A stretch of 52,048 nt of DNA, from NCBI GenBank assembly GCA_038133845.1, contig JAYPUA010000023.1, positions 1 to 52,048 of the forward strand. The letters run 5' to 3'. The number at the start of each line of letters is the position of its first letter. The stretch's first letter is position 1. Under the pieces are notes generated by a model. That model searched no databases, had not been told where the DNA came from, and worked only from the letters and a program-made list of their open reading frames with translations. Positions 24,660 to 32,388 of this stretch are shown here, piece by piece. The translations under genes were made by a program, and so were the position numbers. This DNA is from JAYPUA01 sp038133845 (GTDB lineage: Bacteria > SAR324 > NAC60-12).

Positions 24660-24686
24660 CTCTCCGTACCGCGGTGCGGAGAGTTT
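24660..24686 (+). terminator. Terminator after rplC
   Basis: A strong stem starts 11 bases after the rplC stop. CTCTCCGTACC pairs with GGTGCGGAGAG (one G-T pair) around a very short loop, and TTT follows. This ends transcription before the convergent DUF429-like gene. Confidence 0.7.
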
Positions 24687-24763
24687 CCCTTCAGTTTGCC
24701 CTCTCTGTACACGCTCTTCCAGATTTGCCCCAGGAATCTTCCCGGGATCCCTGTTCCTGAGCT

Positions 24764-25564
24764 TTAGTCCCCCTTTTGATCCGGACCTCCGGAGACTCCC
24801 AGAATCCACCCCTCGATTCGGGCAACGCTCCGCTCTTCTTCGGAAAGACCCGGGTTGAAGGCACCTTCCAGGCCTGACTCCTGATCTGTCCGGGAAAGCC
24901 AGGCAGCCACACTGAACGCATCCTGCTGATCTCCTGTCCGACCTTCCTGGGGGAAGCTCCTGGACCACAGAGACGGATAGGCCTCAGCCACAACGGAGAA
25001 CCCTTCCGGGATCTCCCATCCGTCAAATGGCCAGAAGTGCACATCCGGTCCGAGCCTGCCGCGCAGGAAAGCCAGCCACGGGAGCCCGGCATGAGTGGAC
25101 TTTGCCACCTGCCCGGGCACATCGAAGTGGAAGACCGACTTCGCCGATGACCGCACTTCGGCCTTCCTCCTCCAGCGTGAACTTCCCTGACGAGCGCTTC
25201 CCAATCCGGCTACTCCTCGCCGCACGGCCTCCACCGTGGTATGGTCTTCTCCAGTCGGCCAGTGGTGCTGGAAGTCGGTCAGAAATTCCGGCCAGCTCCG
25301 GAGCCCATAGCTCTTGAAATAAGGGAGAGGAAAGGAGAACCCATGGTCAATTCCGACAACCGTTGGCCGGGCCCCAGAAAGCTGATGGACCAGCCACTCG
25401 GCAAGCCCCTTGCGGGTCCAATAGCGCTGGCGAGAGGAATCCGGGAGGAGTTCTTCCGGGGGGTTCTGACCGTCCGAAGCATACACGCGCAGTCCGGGAA
25501 GAGGCGTCGTCGGGGTGCTTGCTCCGGAGTAGTCAATCCCAATGTATCGTCTGAAGGCAGGCAC
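24764..25564 (-). CDS. DUF429-like protein
   Basis: This 266-residue protein starts with RRYIGIDYSGAS, followed by VVGIDHGFSFP, AYPSLW and a C-terminal GDQQDAFSVAAWLSR. This pattern fits DUF429-like proteins, predicted to have an RNase H-like fold with acidic active-site residues (Asp near the N terminus and in GIDHG, and the QDAF Asp). The biochemical role is not established. I chose GTG 25564, which has CGGAG at good spacing and starts directly before the conserved core. The frame continues to an ATG at 25669, but that extension is low-complexity and Arg/Ser-rich. The gene stands alone between rplC and the sugar ABC genes. Confidence 0.6.
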   Translation of the reverse strand: MPAFRRYIGIDYSGASTPTTPLPGLRVYASDGQNPPEELLPDSSRQRYWTRKGLAEWLVHQLSGARPTVVGIDHGFSFPLPYFKSYGLRSWPEFLTDFQHHWPTGEDHTTVEAVRRGVAGLGSARQGSSRWRRKAEVRSSAKSVFHFDVPGQVAKSTHAGLPWLAFLRGRLGPDVHFWPFDGWEIPEGFSVVAEAYPSLWSRSFPQEGRTGDQQDAFSVAAWLSRTDQESGLEGAFNPGLSEEERSVARIEGWILGVSGGPDQKGD

Positions 25565-25679
25565 GGTGTGGCTCCGGGAGAAGAGTGGAGGGCTCTGGGA
25601 GGAAACTCGCCTGAGCGGCTTTCCGCTCCGGAAATCTGTCGGTTTGCAGGAGGCTGAAGTGCGGCGCAAGCGCCTTGAG

Positions 25680-26663
25680 TCAGCGAATCCGCCTGCCGCT
25701 GAAGCGGTGCCCGATCATGGAGAGAATGATGATCAGCCCAAAGAAGAACTGGACATAGTAGCCGTCGAAGCCGATGCCGACAACTCCGGACTCGATGAAC
25801 CCGACGATGAAGGCGCCCAAGGCTCCTCCAATGACCGTGCCGACACCTCCCCAGGTGGGAGTTCCTCCGACAAAGACCGCCGCCAGGGCGGGCAACAGAG
25901 AGCCGTCTCCGTTCGTAGGCCACCAGACAAAGTTCACGAAGATGCTGAAGACCCCAGCCAGCGCGGCGCCCAATCCGGAGAAGGCGAACACGCTCATCCG
26001 CACCCGGTTGACATCAATTCCCATCTGAGCCGCGCTCTCCGGATTGTCCCCCACACACTGCACCCGCACACCAAACTGATGGCTTCGGAAGAGGTACGCA
26101 CAGAACAGAGTCCAGATCACCGCCCAGTACATCTGGTTGGGAAAGAGGAAGTAGCGTCCGGCAAAGACCTGATACACCAAGGTTTCCCGGATGTTTCCCG
26201 CCGAGATCGCGATCCCCTGGGCCCCGATGTTGATGATGCCCCGGATGAAGAAGTTCAGCCCGAGGGTCGCCACAAGCGAGGAGAGCTTTCCGTAAACCAC
26301 CAGCGCTCCAATGGCTGTCCCCATGGCCACTCCGCTGAGCAGCGCCCCGCCCATGGCCAGGAACGGATCCCATCCGGCCTTGAGCGCGAGCACAAACATC
26401 CACCCGGAGAAGCCCATCACCGAAGGAAATGCCAGGTCCAACTCTCCGCTGACAATCACAAACACCAAGGTGGTCACGAGGAAGATCGTGATCGGCAGGG
26501 TCAGAAAGATGGCGTTGTAGGTGATCCAGTTGGTGAACAGCGTGGGATTGAAGGCTGTGAAGATGCCCCAGATCACAAAGAGGGCGATCAGGGTGCTGAG
26601 GGAGCGCTTGTGGTTGCGCCAGAGGCGGATGTGGAGCGGCAGCTGGAGCGAGGCGTTGTTCAC
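25680..26663 (-). CDS. Sugar ABC transporter permease, RbsC type
   Basis: This 327-residue inner-membrane permease is of the ribose/xylose (CUT2) class. It has about eight to ten hydrophobic segments, SGELDLAFPSVMG near the N-terminal third, VATLGLNFFIRGI, and VGDNPESAAQMGIDVNRVR, a signature stretch of RbsC-like permeases. It is coupled to the ATPase gene by a four-base overlap. With the binding protein at 27512-28510 it forms a complete importer, transcribed in the order binding protein, ATPase, permease. Confidence 0.88.
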   Translation of the reverse strand: MNNASLQLPLHIRLWRNHKRSLSTLIALFVIWGIFTAFNPTLFTNWITYNAIFLTLPITIFLVTTLVFVIVSGELDLAFPSVMGFSGWMFVLALKAGWDPFLAMGGALLSGVAMGTAIGALVVYGKLSSLVATLGLNFFIRGIINIGAQGIAISAGNIRETLVYQVFAGRYFLFPNQMYWAVIWTLFCAYLFRSHQFGVRVQCVGDNPESAAQMGIDVNRVRMSVFAFSGLGAALAGVFSIFVNFVWWPTNGDGSLLPALAAVFVGGTPTWGGVGTVIGGALGAFIVGFIESGVVGIGFDGYYVQFFFGLIIILSMIGHRFSGRRIR

Positions 26664-27436
26664 GCAGCCTCCCCATCGGCTTCCGATTTGCCGTGCTGTG
26701 CCAACTCCTGCATGGTCCGGATCAGCGTCTCCGCATCAGGAATCTCCGCCTTGGATGCTTCCAGTGCGGTCTGCCCCCGGTCGATCACCACAAACCGGTC
26801 CGCGATGTCATAGACGTGGTAGATGTTGTGCCCGATGAAGATCACGGAACGTCCGCTCGCCTTGACCGCCTCCACAAAGCGGAAGACTTTCTGGGTCTCC
26901 ATCAGCGAGAGGGCCGTGGTCGGCTCATCCAGAACGATCACGTCCGCCTCGTTGTAAAGCGCCCGGGCGATGGCCACCCCCTGACGTTCTCCTCCGGAGA
27001 GCAGTCCCACCGTGGAGTCCGGGCTGAAGACCTTGGAGGTGAAGCCGATTTCCCGCATCAGGCGCTCTGCTTCGGAAAACTGCCTGCGGTGGTCGATGAA
27101 GCCTCCGAAGCGTTTCAGTTCGCGCCCCATGAAGATGTTGGTGACGATCGAGTGCTGCGAGCACAGGGCGCGGTCCTGAAAGACCGTCTCGATCCCGTTT
27201 TCCCGCGAGATCGCGGCGTTCCACTTGCGCCGCACCTGGCCCCGCACCCGGATCTCCCCGGAGTCCGGAGCGTGCACTCCGGCGAGGACCTTGATCAGGG
27301 TCGACTTTCCGGCACCGTTGTCTCCAAGCAGCCCCAGCACCTCACCCGGGTACACCTTCAGGGACACTCCACGCAGGGCGGCCACGCTGCCAAACTGCTT
27401 GACGATGCCTTGGAGTTCAATGACGGGGTCGCTCAT
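26660..27436 (-). CDS. Sugar ABC transporter ATP-binding protein
   Basis: This 258-residue ABC ATPase drives uptake together with the RbsC-like permease. It has Walker A GDNGAGKST, Q-loop region ETVFQDRALCSQ, signature LSGGERQGVAIARAL, Walker B VIVLDEPTTAL and H-loop FIGHN. It is a single-domain ATPase, unlike the duplicated RbsA, and resembles the FrcA-type ATPases of fructose/xylose importers. The N terminus (VIELQGIVKQFGSVAAL) is standard. It starts 75 bases after the binding-protein gene, across a stem-loop. Confidence 0.9.
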   Translation of the reverse strand: MSDPVIELQGIVKQFGSVAALRGVSLKVYPGEVLGLLGDNGAGKSTLIKVLAGVHAPDSGEIRVRGQVRRKWNAAISRENGIETVFQDRALCSQHSIVTNIFMGRELKRFGGFIDHRRQFSEAERLMREIGFTSKVFSPDSTVGLLSGGERQGVAIARALYNEADVIVLDEPTTALSLMETQKVFRFVEAVKASGRSVIFIGHNIYHVYDIADRFVVIDRGQTALEASKAEIPDAETLIRTMQELAQHGKSEADGEAA

Positions 27437-27453
27437 GCCATCAAGAGAAATTT

Positions 27454-27474
27454 GCCCGGAGTCGACCTCCGGGC
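27454..27474 (-). other. Intercistronic stem-loop after the RbsB-like gene
   Basis: GCCCGGAG and CTCCGGGC form a perfect 8-base stem with a 5-base loop, between the binding-protein gene and the ATPase gene. On the minus strand it is followed by AAATTT rather than a run of T. It is therefore more likely an mRNA-stabilising or attenuating element, favouring binding-protein expression, than a full terminator. Confidence 0.55.
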
Positions 27475-27511
27475 TTGGGTGAGGTGCAGAAAAACGGGGC
27501 GTCCTGCGAGA

Positions 27512-28510
27512 TCAGCGGAAACCCTTCTCGGCAAGAGAGGCCACGTCCTTGTAGTTGCTGCTGTTGACAAAGCCCGCACCGGTGTCCAGCACCATCGGAG
27601 AGAGTCCGTAGATCTTCTGCTGACAGATGCTCAGCACCGGCATGTAGCCTTGCAGGTAGGGCTGTTGGTCCGCCGTCACCAGCACGTAGCCCTTGTCGAA
27701 GGCTTCCATCACCTTCTGGCTCAGGTCGAACCCGACCCCGATGATGTCTCCAGGCTTCTTGTTCACCGCATCCATGAACGCCGGTGCAGTCCCCAGCCAC
27801 GGGCCCCCCGGATATCCGATCAGCCTGGTGTCCGGGTTGTTCAGCAGTGTAGTCGACAAGACCGGGATCTGCAGCAACTGATCGCTGGAGGCACCTGGCG
27901 CTTCCTGAAGCTTGATCACCTTCATGCCGAACTCCTCCAGCACCTCCACCAGCCCCTGCTCCCGGAGCGCACGATTCTTCGACTCCCAGCGGCTCATCAC
28001 GATCGCCTTGTCTCCCGGCTTCAGGCGACTCCCGGCCAGCCTCAGCGCCTCCCGACCCAGCGACTTGCCTTGCTCGTACAGGGTCGCGCCCACATAGCCG
28101 CTGTTGAAGCGAGCCCGGATCCTGGGGACGTCCACGTTCTGGTACATCATGAGGATCCCGGCCTCGTCCGCCTGCTCTGCCAACGGCATCAGCGCGTCGT
28201 CTCCCGGGTGCCCCATCATCGCAATTCCATCCGGACGCTGTGCAATCGCGTCCCGAAGCTGCAGGACCATCTTCTCAAAATCCCAGCCGGAGTAGACGAT
28301 CTGAACATCTGCCCCCGTGTCAATTGCCGCCTGACGGACCCCTCGGTCGATGATCGAGTTGAAGGCTCCCCCCTCTGGTCCTCCAGAGAAGAAGCGGACC
28401 TTCACTCCGGAACACCAACCGGCCTGCTGGGCCAGCACCGGAGTGCTGGAGATGGCCAGTGCTGCGGCTGCCAACAGTGCGGATTTCAGTAGTTTTTGCA
28501 TCTTCACCAT
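27512..28510 (-). CDS. Sugar ABC transporter periplasmic binding protein, RbsB type
   Basis: This 332-residue exported protein is of the periplasmic binding protein type 1 class. A signal peptide (residues 1-26, ALLAAAALAISSTPVLA) precedes the mature protein. The fold is marked by VRFFSGGPEGGAFNSIIDRG, IAMMGHPGDDALMPLAEQA, IGVGFDLSQKVMEAFDKG and TADQQPYLQGY. It delivers a sugar to the permease. The start at ATG 28510 has a strong GGAGGAGG just upstream. A perfect LacI-type palindrome lies 32 bases upstream, so expression is probably repressed by the LacI regulator at 30251-31282. The sugar is unknown, but the divergent GH13 gene suggests a glucoside. Confidence 0.88.
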   Translation of the reverse strand: MVKMQKLLKSALLAAAALAISSTPVLAQQAGWCSGVKVRFFSGGPEGGAFNSIIDRGVRQAAIDTGADVQIVYSGWDFEKMVLQLRDAIAQRPDGIAMMGHPGDDALMPLAEQADEAGILMMYQNVDVPRIRARFNSGYVGATLYEQGKSLGREALRLAGSRLKPGDKAIVMSRWESKNRALREQGLVEVLEEFGMKVIKLQEAPGASSDQLLQIPVLSTTLLNNPDTRLIGYPGGPWLGTAPAFMDAVNKKPGDIIGVGFDLSQKVMEAFDKGYVLVTADQQPYLQGYMPVLSICQQKIYGLSPMVLDTGAGFVNSSNYKDVASLAEKGFR

Positions 28511-28541
28511 GGTACCTCCTCCAAGATTGATTCAGGTTGGC

Positions 28542-28563
28542 TTTCCAAAAACGTTTTTGGAAA
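28542..28563. promoter_or_regulatory. LacI-family operator 1 (22-bp perfect palindrome)
   Basis: A perfect 22-base inverted repeat has the core CCAAAAACGTTTTTGG at 28545-28560. It has the odd-centred CG and A/T half-sites typical of LacI-family operators. It sits between the divergent binding-protein and GH13 genes, so one site could control both directions. The same 16-base core recurs at 31356-31371. Confidence 0.75.
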
Positions 28564-28566
28564 TAC

Positions 28567-28596
28567 TTGCATGTCGCGATCAAACGCGGTTATACC
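28567..28596 (+). promoter_or_regulatory. Possible promoter of the GH13 gene
   Basis: TTGCAT at 28567-28572 and TATACC at 28591-28596 are spaced by 18 bases. They lie directly beside operator 1 and about 20 bases before the GH13 start. Both elements are imperfect, so this is tentative. Confidence 0.3.
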
Positions 28597-28616
28597 ATTA
28601 ACATCCGGATTCCGGG

Positions 28617-30245
28617 ATGTCAAATGCCTTTTTTGAGAGCAGAATGCAGCAGGAATGGTGGCGGGGAGCCGTCCTCTACGAAGTGTATCCACGCAGTTTT
28701 CAAGATTCCAACGCCGATGGAGAGGGGGACCTTCCGGGCCTGACCCAGCGGCTGGAGTACCTTCAGGAGCTGGGGGTGGACGGTTTGTGGATCGGTCCCT
28801 TCTTCCGCTCCCCAATGAAGGATGGTGGCTACGACGTCGCGGATTATCAGAGCGTCGATCCTCGTTTTGGGACTCTGGAGGACTTCCGGGAGATGCTGGA
28901 GAAGGCGCACCGACTGGGGCTGAAGGTGATCATTGATCAGGTCTACTCGCACACCTCCAACAAGCACCCCTGGTTTCTGGAAAGCGCCCGTTCCCCAAGC
29001 AGTTCGAAGGCGGACTGGTACGTCTGGGCGGATGCGCAGCCCGACGGCTCTCCTCCCAACAACTGGCTGGGGCGCTTTGGTGGCGTGGCGTGGGAGTGGG
29101 GTTCGCAGCGACGGCAGTACTACCTGCACAACTTTATTGTGGAGCAGCCCGACCTCAATCTGCATCACCCGGAAGTCCAGGAGGCCATTCTCGAGGTCGC
29201 CCGGTTCTGGCTGAAGCTGGGGGTGGACGGGCTGCGTCTGGATGTCGCGAACTTCTTCATGCACGACCCCTTGCTGCGTGACAATCCGCCCCGCACGGAG
29301 GAGCACACGGAGGTGAATCCGTACTACTTCCAGCAGCACGTCTACGACCGCTCCCGCCCAGAGAACCTGGCGTTTCTGCGCCGCCTGCGGCAGGTCCTCG
29401 ATGAGTTCCCAGAGCGCATGACCGTGGCAGAGATTGCCTGCGATCAGCAGCTCGAGCGCATGGCCGAGTACACCCGCCCGGGGCTGCTCCACACAGCTTA
29501 CAGCTTTGCTCTGCTGGGGCCGGACCTGGACGGAGAGTTGATCGCCAGCGCGGTTCAGGAGGCCTCGCAGCATCAGGCCTGGCCCTCGTGGGCGTTCAGC
29601 AATCACGACGTCAAGCGTGTGGCCAGTCGCTGGGCCGGAGATCCACCGGAGCTGTCTCGGGTCCGGATGCTGCTGGCGCTCCTGCTGAGCCTGCGGGGAA
29701 CGGTGTTTCTCTATCAGGGCGAAGAGTTGGGGCTGCCCCACTCCGAGGTCCCTCAGGAACGTCTGCAGGACCCAGAGGCCCTGCGCTTCTGGCCCGTGCA
29801 CCGAGGGCGAGACGGTGCACGGACGCCAATGCCGTGGGATGTTCAGGGCGAGCAGGCCGGATTCTCGCGCCACGAGCCCTGGCTGCCGGTGGAGCCGGCG
29901 CACCTGCCCCGGAGTGTCAACTTGCAGGAAATGCAGCCGGGCTCACCTCTGCATTTCTCTCGAAAGGTGATAGGCTACCGCAGGCAAAGGAGTTCCCTGA
30001 AAGTCGGGGAGTTTGACCTCTTGCGTGCGGATCGAGGGTGGCTGGAGTTCCTCCGCAGTTCCGGCTTGGAGGTCACCTGGTGCGCCTTCAACCTCTCCGG
30101 AGACCGGCGTCCTCTTCCGTTGCCTGAAGGCTCTTGGGCGGCCGCGCCGGCAATCGAGCAAGGGCGCCTCTCTGGAGCGCGCCTGGGTCAGGAGTTCCTG
30201 CTGGAGCCGGGCGGGTTTGTCTTGTGGGAAAATCAAAAGGAGTGA
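28617..30245 (+). CDS. GH13 alpha-glucosidase/oligo-1,6-glucosidase
   Basis: This 542-residue cytosolic glycoside hydrolase of family GH13 has no signal peptide. It begins with WWRGAVLYEVYPRSFQDS. The four conserved regions are visible: IIDQVYSHTS, GLRLDVAN (nucleophile Asp near 209), VAEIAC (acid/base Glu near 272) and FSNHDVKR (Asp near 331). Length and motifs fit alpha-glucosidase, oligo-1,6-glucosidase or trehalose-6-phosphate hydrolase types. It diverges from the sugar importer and is followed directly by lacI, so it probably cleaves the imported alpha-glucoside. ATG 28644 is an alternative start. Confidence 0.92.
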   Translation: MSNAFFESRMQQEWWRGAVLYEVYPRSFQDSNADGEGDLPGLTQRLEYLQELGVDGLWIGPFFRSPMKDGGYDVADYQSVDPRFGTLEDFREMLEKAHRLGLKVIIDQVYSHTSNKHPWFLESARSPSSSKADWYVWADAQPDGSPPNNWLGRFGGVAWEWGSQRRQYYLHNFIVEQPDLNLHHPEVQEAILEVARFWLKLGVDGLRLDVANFFMHDPLLRDNPPRTEEHTEVNPYYFQQHVYDRSRPENLAFLRRLRQVLDEFPERMTVAEIACDQQLERMAEYTRPGLLHTAYSFALLGPDLDGELIASAVQEASQHQAWPSWAFSNHDVKRVASRWAGDPPELSRVRMLLALLLSLRGTVFLYQGEELGLPHSEVPQERLQDPEALRFWPVHRGRDGARTPMPWDVQGEQAGFSRHEPWLPVEPAHLPRSVNLQEMQPGSPLHFSRKVIGYRRQRSSLKVGEFDLLRADRGWLEFLRSSGLEVTWCAFNLSGDRRPLPLPEGSWAAAPAIEQGRLSGARLGQEFLLEPGGFVLWENQKE

Positions 30246-30250
30246 GCGCG

Positions 30251-31282
30251 TTGAAACGAGGTACTGGACGTTTGGGCATCAAGGAGTTGGCAAGACACCT
30301 GAACCTGTCCGTCAGCACTGTCTCCCGGGCGCTCAACGGCTATGACGACGTCCGCCGGGAGACCCGAAGGCGGGTCGAGCAGGCCGCCCAGGATCTGGGA
30401 TACTCGCCTCACCACGCCGCAGCCACGCTCCGGGGGCAATCGACCCAGACGGTCACCTTCATGCTCTCGTCGCCCTGGACCAAGTTTGCCGACCCCTTCT
30501 TTCTGGGGCTGCTGGACGGTGTGGAGATGGCGCTACAAGCCAACGGGTTTGACCTGCAGGTGGTCATGGCCCGGGGGCATGAGCGTGAGATGGACATCAT
30601 TCTGCGGACCGTGGAGCGAAGGCGTTCGGACGCCATCATCTTCGCCCGGACCCGACCAGAGGACGAACGTGTGGAGTACCTGAAGCGCATCAGCTTTCCC
30701 TTCGCGACCCTTGGACGCTGCAACGACCCGGACTTCGACTGGGTCGACCTGGATCACAGCCAGACCGCCTGGGAGGCGACGACACGCCTGGCTTCGCTGG
30801 GGCATCAACGTATCGCTCTGCTCAACACCCCGATGCGCTATTCCTACAGCCACCACGCGCTGTCCGGCTACCGCCAGGCCCTGAAAGAGTGCGAGCTTCC
30901 GGAGCACGAGTCCCTGATTCAAGAATGCACGCTGGCCCAGGGGTCCGGAATGGGAGCCATGAAGCAGCTTCTGGCCCAGTCGCAGCGCCCTTCTGCCGTG
31001 GTTTGCGGAAACGACGTGATCGCCGTGGGGGCCATGGACGCCATCCGTCGGCTGGGGCTCACTCCCGGAGTTGAGGTGTCGGTGATTGGCTGCGACGACA
31101 TCCCGGTGGCCAGCTATAGCTCCCCGCCCCTGACCACCTTCGGGATCGACCTGGAATCGGTTGGGCTGACTCTCGGGCGGGTGGTCCTGGATCGCCTGAA
31201 CGGCAAACCGCGCGCTCCCCAGAACATCCTCCAAAACATGGAGCTGATCTCCCGGGGAACGGATCGCCCCGCCCCCAGATGA
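30251..31282 (+). CDS. LacI-family transcriptional regulator
   Basis: This 343-residue regulator has an N-terminal LacI helix-turn-helix (LSVSTVSRALNG) with the hinge region LGYSPHHAAATLRGQ, then a periplasmic-binding-protein-like effector domain including GCDDIPVASYSSPPLTT. I chose TTG 30251, because AGGAG lies eight bases upstream at the end of the GH13 gene. GTG 30242, overlapping the GH13 stop, is the alternative. It probably binds the twin palindromes at 28542 and 31354 and represses the importer, GH13 and downstream genes until a sugar ligand binds. The longer open frame upstream is shadow. Confidence 0.9.
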   Translation: MKRGTGRLGIKELARHLNLSVSTVSRALNGYDDVRRETRRRVEQAAQDLGYSPHHAAATLRGQSTQTVTFMLSSPWTKFADPFFLGLLDGVEMALQANGFDLQVVMARGHEREMDIILRTVERRRSDAIIFARTRPEDERVEYLKRISFPFATLGRCNDPDFDWVDLDHSQTAWEATTRLASLGHQRIALLNTPMRYSYSHHALSGYRQALKECELPEHESLIQECTLAQGSGMGAMKQLLAQSQRPSAVVCGNDVIAVGAMDAIRRLGLTPGVEVSVIGCDDIPVASYSSPPLTTFGIDLESVGLTLGRVVLDRLNGKPRAPQNILQNMELISRGTDRPAPR

Positions 31283-31288
31283 GCGGGC

Positions 31289-31321
31289 CCTGCCTGCGCC
31301 GAGCGCAGCGCGGCAGGCAGG
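31289..31321 (+). other. Hairpin after lacI
   Basis: CCTGCCTGC and GCAGGCAGG form a perfect 9-base stem enclosing a GC-rich 15-base interior, starting seven bases after the lacI stop. There is no T run after it, so it may be a weak or Rho-assisted terminator separating lacI from the next unit. Confidence 0.45.
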
Positions 31322-31353
31322 TCAACGGCGCCAGTCACGCTTGGCCAGGATGT

Positions 31354-31373
31354 GACCAAAAACGTTTTTGGTC
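31354..31373. promoter_or_regulatory. LacI-family operator 2
   Basis: A perfect 20-base inverted repeat shares the 16-base core CCAAAAACGTTTTTGG (31356-31371) with operator 1. It lies 121 bases before the PhyH-type dioxygenase gene, so the dioxygenase and PanB-like genes are probably in the same regulon. Looping between the two sites, about 2.8 kb apart, is possible. Confidence 0.72.
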
Positions 31374-31493
31374 TTTGGTCGCAGCGCAGGTGCACGGCGT
31401 CATTTCAGCGTACGGATTCGGCTTTGGGGTTTCCTGGATGCGCTCCGGCCAGGTCCGGATCAACCCCTCCCTTGATCCTTTAACGAGGTAGGC

Positions 31494-32357
31494 ATGTCTT
31501 CTCTGACAGAGCAGTATCAAAACGAGGGCTTCATCGTGCTTCCCGAGGTCTTCTCGGAGGAGCAGGTGCAGGCGCTGATCACGGAAACCGTCCGGCTCTG
31601 CCGCGAGGAAGGAGCACGCCTGCCGAAATCTCACCTGCTGCAGTCGGAAGCCGACGAGGCTCCGGACTTTCTCCAGCTCCCGGAAGAGGAGTTGATGTCC
31701 CACTTTCTTGCCCTGCATTTTCCTCACAAGATGTCAGCTCTGTTCCGGGGCATGCTCACCGCACCGGAGCTGGTCCCTGCCCTTCAAGAGGTCATTGGCC
31801 CGAACGTCAAGTGCATGCAGTCGATGCTCTTCATCAAGCAGTCCGGGAAGCCCGGGCAGGCCTGGCATCAGGACGAGCACTTCATCCCTACCCGAGATCG
31901 TTCGCTCACCGGGGTCTGGATTGCGCTGGATGACGCGAATGTGGAAAACGGATGCCTCTGGGTCATTCCCGGCTCGCACCTTCCGGGCGTGCTCTATCCG
32001 GTACGCCCTCCGCAAGGTGAGGAGTACGACGGTTCCCCGGAGGCCTTCGACTACCCTCACCCTCCGGAGGCTGCCGTTTCGGTGGAGGTGAAACGGGGGA
32101 GCGTCGTGGTCTTCCACGGCTACCTGCTTCACTCCTCACGACGCAATCGCTCGCCTTCCAGGTACCGCCGCGCACTGGTTCATCATTACATGAGTGCCGA
32201 GTCGCTCCTTCCCTGGAGCTGTGGCGGGCAGATTCCTCCCACTCAGGACAACCGGGACATCGTGATGGTTTGCGGCCAGGACCCTTACGCCTGGAAGGGC
32301 ACCGAGGATTTGCTACGTCCCTATGTCCGGGCAGAGCAGCAGCCCAGCGCCTCCTGA
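31494..32357 (+). CDS. Phytanoyl-CoA dioxygenase (PhyH)-family Fe(II)/2-oxoglutarate oxygenase
   Basis: This 287-residue non-haem iron oxygenase has the metal-binding WHQDEHF (His ~124, Asp ~126) and the distal HGYLLHSSRRNRS with a downstream Arg for 2-oxoglutarate. The N terminus (YQNEGFIVLPEVFSEEQV) is the typical PhyH opening. The family hydroxylates diverse small molecules, and the substrate cannot be read from the sequence. It lies behind operator 2 and just before the PanB-like gene, so it is probably part of the LacI regulon. Some Fe/2-oxoglutarate enzymes cleave sulfonates, which would fit the neighbouring cluster, but nothing in this sequence shows that. Confidence 0.87.
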   Translation: MSSLTEQYQNEGFIVLPEVFSEEQVQALITETVRLCREEGARLPKSHLLQSEADEAPDFLQLPEEELMSHFLALHFPHKMSALFRGMLTAPELVPALQEVIGPNVKCMQSMLFIKQSGKPGQAWHQDEHFIPTRDRSLTGVWIALDDANVENGCLWVIPGSHLPGVLYPVRPPQGEEYDGSPEAFDYPHPPEAAVSVEVKRGSVVVFHGYLLHSSRRNRSPSRYRRALVHHYMSAESLLPWSCGGQIPPTQDNRDIVMVCGQDPYAWKGTEDLLRPYVRAEQQPSAS

Positions 32358-32388
32358 ACCTCAACCCTCTTCCCTCCGGGAGAACTCC

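Noticed and set aside
26693..28492. A ~599-codon open frame antisense to the sugar ABC ATPase and binding-protein genes
   Set aside because: The opposite strand holds complete Walker and binding-protein motifs; this frame has none.
28617..30245. GH13 enzyme as the sulfoquinovosidase of the neighbouring cluster
   Set aside because: Known classical sulfoquinovosidases are GH31. This protein has ordinary GH13 glucosidase motifs and belongs to the LacI regulon, not the GntR cluster.
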